This document shows positions 8,041-17,141 of a DNA stretch of 64,000 bases, piece after piece (the first letter of the stretch is position 1; every line of letters starts with the position of its first letter). A model generated the notes under the pieces. The model was given only the letters and a program-made list of their open reading frames with translations. It did not search any database and was not told the origin of the DNA. Position numbers and translations under genes: made by a program. Source of the stretch: OLB7 sp966250335 (lineage in GTDB: Bacteria; Bacteroidota; Ignavibacteria; OLB7); NCBI GenBank assembly GCA_966250335.1, contig CBINGZ010000007.1, positions 1-64,000 on the forward strand. The letters run 5' to 3'.

Positions 8041-8949
8041 ATGAACCACTCGGAGGACGATATGATATTCGCCGCACATGAGCGCCTCGCGGACGACCAT
8101 ATCCGCGAGGAGGAAATGCTTCGCCATGTGATACGTTATGCACGGCGGTCGCTGATCACGTTCGTGACGGCGATCCTCATCCTGGCGCTGCTGACGATGC
8201 TCGGACTCCTCTTCGGTTCGTCGCATGCGGCCGCGCAGACGCCCGGCCCTATTTCCACCGACAGACCCGGCCAGGCGACACCCCCCGCGCTCCTCTCCCC
8301 CGGCTTCACCCAGATCGAGGCCGGCTTCCAGTACGCTGCCGACGGACCGGAGGAGAGGAGAGTGACGACACTCGGCCTCCCCGGAGCCGTCATCCGCATC
8401 GGTATGCTTGAACGGATGGAGCTCCGGCTCGGTGGAGAATTCAGGAGCCTTACGACAGCGATCGGCGACGCCAACACCACGATCTCCGGCGCAGCCTCGC
8501 TGAGTCTCGGGACAAAGATCGCGATCGCCGCCGAGGAGGGAGCGATCCCGGAGACCGCGTTCCTGCTGACACTCGGCCTGCCGGTCGGAAACGAAGACTT
8601 CAGGCCGCAGAGCGTCGCCCCGACCTTCGCCCTCTCCACACGGAACGCGCTCTCGAACACGACCAATCTCTACCTGAACCTTGGAGGAAGCTGGGACGGC
8701 CTGAACGGGACCGGCACCGGCTTCTACGCGGCTCTGCTCGGCGCGACTCTCGTCGGCGACCTGAGCGGGTTCGCCGAAGTCTACGGGGCGTTTCCGCCGG
8801 GAGCTTCTCCGGTCCATGCCGTCGATGCGGGGTTCGCCTATGCGGCGGCGCCGAACCTTCAACTCGACCTCTTCGGCGGAACCGGGATCACCGACACGGC
8901 GACCGACTTCTTCGTGAACGCGGGGATCTCGCTCCGCCTCCCCGAGTAG
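8041..8949 (+). CDS. Outer-membrane beta-barrel transporter-like protein (MetA-phenol-degradation family type)
   Basis: 302 aa. A long polar N-region of ~37 residues precedes a hydrophobic signal helix (LITFVTAILILALLTMLGLL) ending AAAQ. The true start could be a later ATG (8062 or 8119), giving a normal-length signal. The mature part opens with ISTDRPGQATPPALLSPGFTQIEAGF-like sequence (start ISTDRPGQ), characteristic of proteins annotated as putative MetA-pathway of phenol degradation/outer membrane transporter. It then has alternating beta strands and ends in an aromatic-poor strand (NAGISLRLPE). It stands alone between the nitrate and kdp modules with its own promoter-like element. The substrate is unknown. 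Confidence 0.65.
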   Translation: MNHSEDDMIFAAHERLADDHIREEEMLRHVIRYARRSLITFVTAILILALLTMLGLLFGSSHAAAQTPGPISTDRPGQATPPALLSPGFTQIEAGFQYAADGPEERRVTTLGLPGAVIRIGMLERMELRLGGEFRSLTTAIGDANTTISGAASLSLGTKIAIAAEEGAIPETAFLLTLGLPVGNEDFRPQSVAPTFALSTRNALSNTTNLYLNLGGSWDGLNGTGTGFYAALLGATLVGDLSGFAEVYGAFPPGASPVHAVDAGFAYAAAPNLQLDLFGGTGITDTATDFFVNAGISLRLPE

Positions 8950-9105
8950 TCGCAGCATGAACGGAGCCGCAGATTCCCGCAAAGTCTTTACGCGATCTTG
9001 ATACGCTTCATTGTTGATTGCAGACGATTTCCGGAGCCGGGAAAGAGACGATCGATCATCCGTTCGATCCGAGGAATCACCGGCCGGGAAGAAGGAACAT
9101 ATATC

Positions 9106-9189
9106 ATGATCGATATCCTCTCCGCCGCAATCGTCATCCTCTTCTTCGCGGCGTGCGTGGCCTACACGTATGCATGCGAGAAGCTGTAG
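9106..9189 (+). CDS. 27-aa single-helix membrane peptide upstream of kdpF
   Basis: ATG at 9106, preceded by GAAGGAA, encodes 27 residues. One hydrophobic helix (ILSAAIVILFFAACVAYTYA) follows a short MID start and ends in CEKL. It lies 30 bases before kdpF and is co-directional. I recall similar peptides ending in C[DE][RK]L before kdpF/kdpA in other phyla, which would make it a conserved, usually unannotated member of the potassium operon. This is memory and not a search result. It could stabilise KdpABC as KdpF does. The codon pattern matches the neighbours. Confidence 0.55.
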   Translation: MIDILSAAIVILFFAACVAYTYACEKL

Positions 9190-9219
9190 CCACGAACCGA
9201 AACGGTCAACGAAACCGCC

Positions 9220-9309
9220 ATGAGCTTTGAATTCATCCTGGGAGGCATCGTCGCCGTCGGCCTCCTCATCTATCTGGTCTATGCTCTGCTGCGACCTGAA
9301 CAATTCTAA
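9220..9309 (+). CDS. kdpF: KdpF, small stabilising subunit of the potassium-transporting ATPase
   Basis: 29 aa. One transmembrane helix (FILGGIVAVGLLIYLVYALL) is followed by RPEQF, the classic KdpF ending. In E. coli KdpF binds and stabilises the KdpABC complex in the cytoplasmic membrane. It starts 27 bases before kdpA, in operon order F-A-B-C. It is short enough to be missed by most gene callers. Confidence 0.88.
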   Translation: MSFEFILGGIVAVGLLIYLVYALLRPEQF

Positions 9310-9336
9310 CCCGAATCATCGCAATCGGAGAGATCG

Positions 9337-11067
9337 ATGACCGCCAACGGTATCATGCAGATTCTCCTCTTCTCCGGTCTGGTGCTGCTGACGGTGAAGC
9401 CGCTCGGCTCCTACATGACACGGGTGTTCAACGGAGAACGGGTGCTCCTCGACAAGCTCTTCGGGCCTGTCGAACGGCTCTTCTACAGGCTTGCGGGGAT
9501 CGACCCCGCGCAGGAACATCACTGGACGACATACACGATCGCCCTCCTCTCCTTCAGCCTGGTCTGCGTCGCCCTTCTCTTCCTGCTGCAGCGGGTGCAG
9601 CACCTGCTCCCGCTGAACCCGCAGGGATTGGGACCGGTGGCCCCCGATCTCGCCTTCAACACGGCGGTCAGCTTCGTCAGCAACACGAACTGGCAGTCGT
9701 ACGGCGGCGAGGGGACGATGAGCTACTTCACCCAGATGGCGGGACTGGCCGTGCAGAACTTCGCTTCGTCGGCGGTCGGCATCGCGGTCGCCGTGGCCCT
9801 CATCAGAGGCTTCGCGCGGAGTTCGGCGAACACGCTGGGGAACTTCTGGGTCGACCTGATACGATCCGTTCTCTACATTCTTCTTCCGATATGTTTCCTC
9901 TACGCGCTCGTTCTGGTGTGGGAAGGAGTCCCGCAGAACTTCTCCCCCTACACCGTCGCGACGACCGTGGAGGGAGGGGCGCAGACGATCGCGCAGGGGC
10001 CGGTTGCATCGCAGGAGGCGATCAAGATGCTCGGCACGAACGGCGGCGGATTCATGAACGCGAACTCCGCGCACCCGTTCGAGAACCCCACGCCGCTGAC
10101 CAATCTGCTCCAGATGATCTCCATCTTCGCCATCGGCGCCTCCCTCACCTACACGTTCGGCGGAATGGTCCGGAACAGCCGTCAGGGATGGGTCCTGCTG
10201 GCGGCCATGGCGATCCTCTTCCTTGCCGGGACAGGAACGCTCTACTACGCCGAGTCCTCCGGCAACCCGGCGTTCCGGGGGATGGGACTGAACGTATCGC
10301 CATCCGAGACGCAGGCCGGAGGGAACATGGAAGGAAAGGAAGTCCGCTTCGGGATCGCCTCGACGGCTCTCTTCGCCACGGTCACCACCGACGCCTCCTG
10401 CGGCGCCGTCAACGGCATGCACGACAGCTTCACGCCGCTGGGGGGGCTCGTCCCGCTGGTCAACATGGAACTCGGTGAAGTGGTCGTGGGCGGGGTCGGA
10501 GCCGGGCTGTACGGGATGATTCTCTTCGCGATACTCTCCGTCTTCATCGCCGGGCTGATGGTCGGGCGGACCCCTGAATATCTCGGCAAGAAGATAGAAG
10601 CGAAGGAGATGAAAATGACGGTGCTGGCGCTGATCCTGGTGCTGCCGCTCTCGATCCTGGGGTTCACGGCGCTGGCGGCCGTTCATCCGGAGGGAGTGAA
10701 GGGACCGCTGAACGCGGGGCCGCACGGTTTCAGCGAGATCCTCTACGCTTACGTCTCCGGGACCGCCAACAACGGGAGCGCGTTCGGGGGGCTGACCGCC
10801 AATACCCCCTTCTACAATATCACACTGGGGCTCTCCATGCTCTTCGGGCGATTCCTCTTCATCGTTCCCGTCATGGCGGTGGCCGGCTCGCTCGTGCGCA
10901 AGAAGATCGTCCCCCCCTCCAGCGGCACCTTTCCGACGAGCGGCGCGCTCTGGGTGGGACTGCTGGTCTCGGTGATTCTGATCGTCGGCGGGCTCACATT
11001 CTTCCCGGCGCTGGCGCTGGGGCCGGTCGTCGAGCATCTTCTGATGCAGGCCGGAACTCTATTCTAA
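9337..11067 (+). CDS. kdpA: KdpA, potassium-binding channel subunit
   Basis: 576 aa, about ten helices, normal family length. Four selectivity-loop motifs are present in order: NTNWQSYGGE, GTNGGGFMNANSAHPFENP, TTDASCGAVNGMHDS and GTANNGSAFGGL. These form the K+ filter in the superfamily-of-K-transporters fold. KdpA takes potassium from the periplasm and passes it to KdpB through an internal tunnel. The start ATG at 9337 is preceded by GGAGAG. It is followed by kdpB after 12 bases. Confidence 0.97.
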   Translation: MTANGIMQILLFSGLVLLTVKPLGSYMTRVFNGERVLLDKLFGPVERLFYRLAGIDPAQEHHWTTYTIALLSFSLVCVALLFLLQRVQHLLPLNPQGLGPVAPDLAFNTAVSFVSNTNWQSYGGEGTMSYFTQMAGLAVQNFASSAVGIAVAVALIRGFARSSANTLGNFWVDLIRSVLYILLPICFLYALVLVWEGVPQNFSPYTVATTVEGGAQTIAQGPVASQEAIKMLGTNGGGFMNANSAHPFENPTPLTNLLQMISIFAIGASLTYTFGGMVRNSRQGWVLLAAMAILFLAGTGTLYYAESSGNPAFRGMGLNVSPSETQAGGNMEGKEVRFGIASTALFATVTTDASCGAVNGMHDSFTPLGGLVPLVNMELGEVVVGGVGAGLYGMILFAILSVFIAGLMVGRTPEYLGKKIEAKEMKMTVLALILVLPLSILGFTALAAVHPEGVKGPLNAGPHGFSEILYAYVSGTANNGSAFGGLTANTPFYNITLGLSMLFGRFLFIVPVMAVAGSLVRKKIVPPSSGTFPTSGALWVGLLVSVILIVGGLTFFPALALGPVVEHLLMQAGTLF

Positions 11068-11079
11068 TCGTGCAACGAC

Positions 11080-13134
11080 ATGTCGAAACGGAAGACATCA
11101 CTCTTCGATCCGGCCGTCGTCCGCGGGGCGATCGTCGACTCGTTCGTCAAGCTGAACCCGCGCACATTGATGCGCAACCCGGTGATCTTCGTGGTGGAGG
11201 TCGTCGCCGTCGTCACCACGATCCTCTTCGTCCGTGATCTTGCGATCGGGGGAGACGCCGGGTTTACCGGGCAGATCGCCGCGTGGCTCTGGTTTACCCT
11301 CCTCTTCGCCAATTTCGCCGAGGCGATGGCGGAGGGACGCGGGAAGGCGCAGGCCGATACGCTTCGCCGCACCCGAACCGAAACCACGGCGAAAAGGATT
11401 ACCGATCCATCGCAAACAGAGATAGAGGTCGTGGGGGCCACGGCCCTGAAGCGGGGGAATATCGTACTGGTCGAGGCGGGCGAGATCATCCCCGGCGACG
11501 GAGAGGTGATAGAGGGGGTGGCATCGGTCGACGAGTCGGCCATCACCGGCGAGAGCGCCCCGGTCATCCGCGAGAGCGGCGGCGACCGCTCGGCCGTGAC
11601 CGGGGGAACGAAGGTCCTCTCGGACAGGATCGTGGTGCGAATCACCTCCAACCCCGGAGAAACCTTCATCGACCGGATGATCGCGCTGGTGGAAGGCGCC
11701 AAACGGCAGAAGACACCGAACGAGATAGCTCTCGGCATCCTTCTCTCCGGCCTGACGATCGTCTTCCTGCTGGCGACCGCCACGATAGAAACCTTTGCGA
11801 TCCATGCGGGAAAGGAGATCCCCGTCACGGTTCTGGTCGCGCTGCTGGTGACCCTCATCCCCACCACCATCGGCGGACTCCTCTCGGCCATCGGCATCGC
11901 CGGAATGGACAGACTGGTGCAGTACAACGTGCTGGCGATGAGCGGCCGCGCGGTGGAGGCGGCCGGCGACGTGGATACGCTCCTGCTCGACAAGACCGGG
12001 ACTATCACCCTCGGCAACCGTATGGCGAGCGAGTTCATCCCGCTGACGGGCATATCGGAAACCGAGCTTGCCGACGCGGCGCAGCTCTCATCGCTGAGCG
12101 ATGAAACGCCGGAAGGGCGGAGCATCGTCGTCCTGGCGAAGGAGAAGTACGGGCTCAGGGAGCGGGAGATCGGCGCTCTCGGCGCCAGCTTCATACAGTT
12201 CACCGCACAGACCCGGATGAGCGGCGTCGACCTCAACGGTGTGCAGATCCGGAAGGGAGCGGTGGACGCCGTCATCGATCATGTCCGCGCCAGACGCGCC
12301 GGAGGCTACGACGGATCGGCTGAACTGACGTCGGTCGTGGAGAAGATCGCCCGCTCCGGCGGCACCCCGCTGGCGGTCGTCCGCAACGACGACGTGCTCG
12401 GCGTGATCCATCTGAAGGATGTGGTGAAGCAGGGAATCCGCGAGCGGTTCGCCGAGCTGCGCCGCATGGGAATCCGCACGGTCATGATCACCGGCGACAA
12501 CCCCCTCACCGCCGCAGCGATCGCCGCCGAGGCCGGTGTCGACGACTTTCTTGCCCAGGCCACGCCGGAGAACAAGCTGGCGCTGATCCGCCAGGAACAG
12601 TCGAAGGGAAAACTGGTGGCGATGTGCGGCGACGGCACCAACGACGCCCCGGCGCTCGCCCAGGCGGATGTGGGAGTCGCCATGAACACCGGCACGGCCG
12701 CCGCCAAGGAGGCGGGGAACATGGTCGATCTCGACTCGAACCCGACGAAGCTGATAGAGATCGTGGCGATCGGCAAGCAGCTCCTGATGACGAGGGGATC
12801 GCTCACCACCTTCAGCATCGCGAACGACGTTGCGAAGTATTTCGCGATCATCCCCGCCATGTTCGCCTCCACCTATCCGGAACTGAACGCCCTCAACGTC
12901 ATGGGACTGGGCACGCCGCAGAGCGCGATACTTTCGGCGGTGATCTTCAACGCGCTGATCATCATCGTGCTGATTCCACTCGCATTACGAGGTGTCCCCT
13001 TCAGGCCGATGAACGCCTCGGCCGTCCTCCGGCGCAACCTGCTGATCTACGGCCTGGGGGGGATCGTCGTCCCCTTCATCGGCATCAAGCTTATCGATCT
13101 GATCATCTCCCTCTTCCGAACATCGATGCGGTGA
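11080..13134 (+). CDS. kdpB: KdpB, P-type ATPase catalytic subunit
   Basis: 684 aa P1A-type ATPase. Key motifs: TGES in SAITGESAPV (actuator domain), the phosphorylation site DKTGTITLGN, the nucleotide-binding region KGAVDAV, and the hinge GDGTNDAPALAQADVG. ATP hydrolysis here drives potassium uptake through KdpA at very low external K+. A helix before the actuator domain contains NPVIFVVEVVAVVTTILF. Length and motif spacing are normal, with no sign of decay. kdpC starts 4 bases after the stop. Confidence 0.97.
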   Translation: MSKRKTSLFDPAVVRGAIVDSFVKLNPRTLMRNPVIFVVEVVAVVTTILFVRDLAIGGDAGFTGQIAAWLWFTLLFANFAEAMAEGRGKAQADTLRRTRTETTAKRITDPSQTEIEVVGATALKRGNIVLVEAGEIIPGDGEVIEGVASVDESAITGESAPVIRESGGDRSAVTGGTKVLSDRIVVRITSNPGETFIDRMIALVEGAKRQKTPNEIALGILLSGLTIVFLLATATIETFAIHAGKEIPVTVLVALLVTLIPTTIGGLLSAIGIAGMDRLVQYNVLAMSGRAVEAAGDVDTLLLDKTGTITLGNRMASEFIPLTGISETELADAAQLSSLSDETPEGRSIVVLAKEKYGLREREIGALGASFIQFTAQTRMSGVDLNGVQIRKGAVDAVIDHVRARRAGGYDGSAELTSVVEKIARSGGTPLAVVRNDDVLGVIHLKDVVKQGIRERFAELRRMGIRTVMITGDNPLTAAAIAAEAGVDDFLAQATPENKLALIRQEQSKGKLVAMCGDGTNDAPALAQADVGVAMNTGTAAAKEAGNMVDLDSNPTKLIEIVAIGKQLLMTRGSLTTFSIANDVAKYFAIIPAMFASTYPELNALNVMGLGTPQSAILSAVIFNALIIIVLIPLALRGVPFRPMNASAVLRRNLLIYGLGGIVVPFIGIKLIDLIISLFRTSMR

Positions 13135-13138
13135 CGAC

Positions 13139-13711
13139 ATGCTGAACCAGCTCAAACCTGCGCTTATTCTCACGATATTGCTGACGCTCCTGACCGGCCT
13201 CCTCTACCCGCTTGCGGTGACCGGGGTGGCACGGATCCTCTTCCCTCACAGGGCCGGAGGAAGTCTTGTGGAGAAGGATGGAACGATCGTGGGATCGGAA
13301 CTGATCGGCCAGCGGTTCTCCCGCCCCGGTTACTTCCATCCCCGCCCGTCGGCCGCCGGCGCCGGATACGATGCCGCCGCGTCGAGCGGCTCGAACCTGG
13401 GACCGCTGAGCGGAACGCTGATCGAACGGGTCGACAGCCTGCGGAGGAGCCTGGAGAGGACGAACCCCGGAACGCCGGTGCCGGTCGAGCTGGTGACGGC
13501 AAGCGGCAGCGGCCTCGATCCGCATCTCTCCCCCGCCGGTGCGGAGTTTCAGATCCCCCGCGTGGCCCGCGAGCGGGGTATGCCTGAAGAACGGGTACGC
13601 GAACTGGTGCGGGCCCATATCGAGGGACGTCAGTTCGGTCTCCTCGGGGAGCCGCGGGTCAACGTGCTCGCCCTCAACATGGCGCTCGACCGCCTCTCAC
13701 CGGTCCCATGA
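13139..13711 (+). CDS. kdpC: KdpC, potassium ATPase accessory subunit
   Basis: 190 aa. A single N-terminal helix (LILTILLTLLTGLLYPLAV) is followed by a periplasmic domain with the family motifs GSELIGQRFSRPGYFHPRPS, GYDAAASSGSNLGP and, near the end, PRVNVLALNMALD. KdpC is essential for complex assembly and may aid potassium binding. It is the last subunit gene before the sensor-regulator pair; kdpD starts 26 bases later. Confidence 0.95.
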   Translation: MLNQLKPALILTILLTLLTGLLYPLAVTGVARILFPHRAGGSLVEKDGTIVGSELIGQRFSRPGYFHPRPSAAGAGYDAAASSGSNLGPLSGTLIERVDSLRRSLERTNPGTPVPVELVTASGSGLDPHLSPAGAEFQIPRVARERGMPEERVRELVRAHIEGRQFGLLGEPRVNVLALNMALDRLSPVP

Positions 13712-13737
13712 CCGGATCGTGAATCGATACATACCGC

Positions 13738-16449
13738 ATGGATCCGTCGCACGATTATCGTCCTTCCCCGGAGGCGCTCCTGGAAAGCGTGCTCCGATCG
13801 GAGCAGGCCGGGTCGGGACGCCTGAAGGTCTTTCTGGGGGCGGCTCCCGGCGTCGGCAAGACCTATACGATGCTGGAAGCGGCCCGCACGCAGGCGGCCA
13901 AGGGAGTCGACCTCGTGGTCGGGGTGGTGGAGACCCACGGCCGGGCCGAGACCGAGGCGATGGCCAGGGGACTGAACATCGTGGAGCGACGGAGCGTGGA
14001 ATATCGCGGCAGCATACTTCACGAGATGGATCTCGACGCGATTCTCCGCCTGCGACCGGGCCTGGTCCTGGTAGACGAACTGGCCCACACCAACGCCCCC
14101 GGAAGCCGCCACCTGAAGCGCTATCTGGATGTGGAGGAGCTCCTCGACGCGGGGATCGACGTCTACACCACCGTCAACATCCAGCATATCGAGAGCCTGA
14201 ACGACGCGGTCGCCCTGATCACCGGCATACGTGTGCAGGAGACCGTCCCCGACAGGATCATGGCGCGGGCCGCCGAGGTGGAACTGGTCGATCTGCCGGT
14301 GGACGAACTGCTCCACAGGCTGCATGAAGGGCGGGTCTACCTCCCTGAACAGGCGGCGCAGGCGATCCGGAACTATTTCCGCCCCGGCAACCTGACGGCG
14401 CTCCGTCAGCTCGCGCTACGACATGTCGCCGAGAGGGTCGACGACCAGATGCAGAACTACATGCAGGCGCACGCCATCCCCGGACCGTGGCCCGCAACGG
14501 AACGCCTGCTGGTCAGCATCGGCCCCAGCCCGATGTCGCCGCGCCTTGTGCGCGCCACGCGGCGCCTGGCGGAACGGCGCCACGCCGAGTGGATAGCGGT
14601 CTATGTGGAGACGCCCCGCCACTACAGACTCTCCGACGACGATCGCAACCGGGTCGCCGGCACGCTCCGGCTGGCCGAGGAGCTGGGGGGACGCGCCGTC
14701 ACCATGTCCGGCATGCATGTGGCCGACGACCTGCTCCGCTACGCCCGCATCAACAACGTCACGGAGATCGTCGTCGGGAAATCACATCGCTCAAGGATAT
14801 TCGAACTGCTTCACGGTTCCATCGTCAAGGATCTGCTCCGGAAGAGCGGCACGATCGATATCTACGTCATCAGCGGGGACGAGGACGAGGCGCCGCCTCC
14901 CCCCTCCCCCCCCCAGGGGCCGCGGCTCCACCTGAACCAGTACCTCTGGAGCACGGTCGCCGTGGGAGCGGCCGCGGGGCTGGCCGAGGCGCTCAACCCC
15001 TATCTCTCGCTCCCCAGCCTCTCCATGATCTTTCTGCTCGCTGTCCTGGCGAACGCCATGATACAGGGGTTGAGGGCATCGATCTACGCGTCGCTTCTGA
15101 GCGTCCTCGTCTTCAATTTCTTCTTCGTCCCTCCCCTCTTCACCCTGTCGATAACTCGTAGCGAGGATATCGTCGCGCTGGTCGCCTACCTGATCGTGGC
15201 GATCCTCACCAGCAACCTCACCGGCCGCACCAAGGAACAGGCGGAGGCCGCCGAACGACGGGAATCGCGGACGGCTGCCCTGCTCGGCCTCAGCAGCCGG
15301 ATAGCGGCTGCCGTCGGGCTGGAGCAGGTGCTTCAGGCGATCGTGGCGGAGGTGGCGAAGAATCTGAACGCCCATGTCGTCGTGCTGCTGCCGGAGAATG
15401 GAAGTCTCGCAGCGCGATCCTCCATGCCGGAGACGGAGCTGACGGAGACCGAACGCGCGGCCGCCGTCTGGGCGTTCGAGCACAACCGGCCCGCCGGATT
15501 CGGCACCGACACGCTGCCGGGGGAACGCTGGCACTATCTGCCGCTGCAGAACGCCCGGGAAGCGATCGGCATCCTTGCGATACGATTCGAGGAGAAGACC
15601 ATCATCGACCCCGAACAGTCACGCCTTCTGTACGCCCTCTCCAGCCAGGCCGCGGTGGCCGTGGAGCGGGCCCGACTGCTGCATGAAATAGAAGTGGCGA
15701 AACTGATGGGGGAACGGGAACGGCTGCAGGCGATCCTTCTCTCCTCAATATCGCATGACCTCCGCACGCCGCTCGCCTCCATCCTCGGCTCGGCGACGAC
15801 GATGCTGGAGGATACGGCACATTACGATGAATCTGCCCGACGCGAACTGCTGACGACGATACGGGAGGAGGCCGAACGGCTGAACAGGTTCGTGGCGAAC
15901 CTGCTCGACACCACGCGGCTTGAGGCCGGCGCGCTGCAACTCCACAGGGAATGGGTGGAGCTGAACGATGTGCTGGGAAGCGCCCGATCGCGCGTGACGG
16001 GCCCCCTCTCGCGTCACCGGATGGTCATCGACCTTGAACCGGGACTGCCGCTGCTCCAGCTCGATTTCGTGCTGTTCGAACAGCTCTTCATCAATCTGTT
16101 CGATAATGCGGCGAAGTATTCGCCCGAGGGCTCCCCCATCCGGGTCGCGGCACGGCGTGAGGAGATGTCCGTCAGAATCGAGGTGGAGGATCAGGGGATC
16201 GGAATCCCCCCGGCCGATCTCGAGAGAATCTTCGATAAGTTCTACAGAGTCCGTCGCGGCGACCGGCAGAGCGCCGGGAGCGGACTGGGGCTCTCGATCT
16301 GCCGCGGCATCGTCGAGGAACATGGCGGAACGATCAGAGCCGTCAGCCCCGCCCCGAACGGAACCGGGACGATGTTTATCGTATCGATACCGATCGAGGA
16401 GCCCCCCGCGACGCCGATCCCCGAAGAGGAACCGGAGAACCGAGCATGA
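13738..16449 (+). CDS. kdpD: KdpD, potassium/turgor sensor histidine kinase
   Basis: 903 aa with the full family layout. The N-terminal KdpD domain has the Walker A GAAPGVGKTY (~residues 36-45) and VDELAHTN. A universal-stress-protein-like domain (SIGPSPMSPRLVRATRRLAE) follows. Four closely spaced DUF4118 helices lie at ~residues 400-490 and a GAF-like region at ~530-640. The HisKA box is SISHDLRTPLAS, and the ATPase domain has NLFDNAAKYSPEG, DQGIGIPP and GSGLGLSICRGIVEEHGG. It should control kdp transcription through KdpE. The stop overlaps the kdpE start (ATGA), so the pair is translationally coupled. Confidence 0.96.
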   Translation: MDPSHDYRPSPEALLESVLRSEQAGSGRLKVFLGAAPGVGKTYTMLEAARTQAAKGVDLVVGVVETHGRAETEAMARGLNIVERRSVEYRGSILHEMDLDAILRLRPGLVLVDELAHTNAPGSRHLKRYLDVEELLDAGIDVYTTVNIQHIESLNDAVALITGIRVQETVPDRIMARAAEVELVDLPVDELLHRLHEGRVYLPEQAAQAIRNYFRPGNLTALRQLALRHVAERVDDQMQNYMQAHAIPGPWPATERLLVSIGPSPMSPRLVRATRRLAERRHAEWIAVYVETPRHYRLSDDDRNRVAGTLRLAEELGGRAVTMSGMHVADDLLRYARINNVTEIVVGKSHRSRIFELLHGSIVKDLLRKSGTIDIYVISGDEDEAPPPPSPPQGPRLHLNQYLWSTVAVGAAAGLAEALNPYLSLPSLSMIFLLAVLANAMIQGLRASIYASLLSVLVFNFFFVPPLFTLSITRSEDIVALVAYLIVAILTSNLTGRTKEQAEAAERRESRTAALLGLSSRIAAAVGLEQVLQAIVAEVAKNLNAHVVVLLPENGSLAARSSMPETELTETERAAAVWAFEHNRPAGFGTDTLPGERWHYLPLQNAREAIGILAIRFEEKTIIDPEQSRLLYALSSQAAVAVERARLLHEIEVAKLMGERERLQAILLSSISHDLRTPLASILGSATTMLEDTAHYDESARRELLTTIREEAERLNRFVANLLDTTRLEAGALQLHREWVELNDVLGSARSRVTGPLSRHRMVIDLEPGLPLLQLDFVLFEQLFINLFDNAAKYSPEGSPIRVAARREEMSVRIEVEDQGIGIPPADLERIFDKFYRVRRGDRQSAGSGLGLSICRGIVEEHGGTIRAVSPAPNGTGTMFIVSIPIEEPPATPIPEEEPENRA

Positions 16450-17141
16450 ACGGAGCGCAGAGACGTATTCTGATCATCGACGACGAACCGCAGATCCGGC
16501 GATTCCTGCGGACGACGCTGCAGGCGCATGACTACCACGTGATAGAAAGCTCCTCGGGCCGCGATGGAATAGTCCGGGCCGGCATGGAATCTCCCGATCT
16601 GATCATTCTCGACCTTGGCCTTCCCGACATCGACGGGAGCGATGTGATCGTGAAGATCCGCGAGTGGTCCGGAACGCCGATCATCGTCCTCTCCGTGCGC
16701 GGGCGCGAGTCCGACAAGATCCAGGCGCTCGACCGCGGCGCCGACGACTACATCACCAAACCGTTCGGCGCCGGGGAGCTGCTCGCCCGCATACGTACCG
16801 CGCTCCGGCATCGGCTCCAGAGCGAGATCGACTCTCCCCTGTTCCGGACAGGGGGGTTGACGATCGACATGACGAAAAGGATCGTGACGGTGGATGATCG
16901 CGAAGTGAAACTGACGCCGAAGGAGTACGAACTGCTGCGTCATCTTGCGATCCATGCCGGCAAGGTGCTGACCCATCAGCATCTGCTGCGCGAGGTCTGG
17001 GGACCGACGCACACCGGAGAGACGCATTACGTGCGCGTCTACGTCGGCGCGATCCGCCAGAAGCTGGAAGCCGACCCGTCGCAGCCACGATATATCGTGA
17101 CGGAGCCCGGGGTCGGCTACCGACTGCGGGACGCGGACTAG
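16446..17141 (+). CDS. kdpE: KdpE, OmpR-family response regulator
   Basis: 231 aa. The receiver domain has the acidic pair IIDDEPQIRR, the phospho-acceptor in LIILDLGLPDIDGSD, and the switch lysine in DDYITKPFG. The C-terminal winged helix includes LTPKEYELLRHLA and THYVRVYVGAIRQKLE. It should bind upstream of the kdp genes when phosphorylated by KdpD. It overlaps the kdpD stop by 4 bases. Its stop TAG shares the palindrome CTAG with the stop of the convergent gene on the other strand. Confidence 0.96.
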   Translation: MNGAQRRILIIDDEPQIRRFLRTTLQAHDYHVIESSSGRDGIVRAGMESPDLIILDLGLPDIDGSDVIVKIREWSGTPIIVLSVRGRESDKIQALDRGADDYITKPFGAGELLARIRTALRHRLQSEIDSPLFRTGGLTIDMTKRIVTVDDREVKLTPKEYELLRHLAIHAGKVLTHQHLLREVWGPTHTGETHYVRVYVGAIRQKLEADPSQPRYIVTEPGVGYRLRDAD

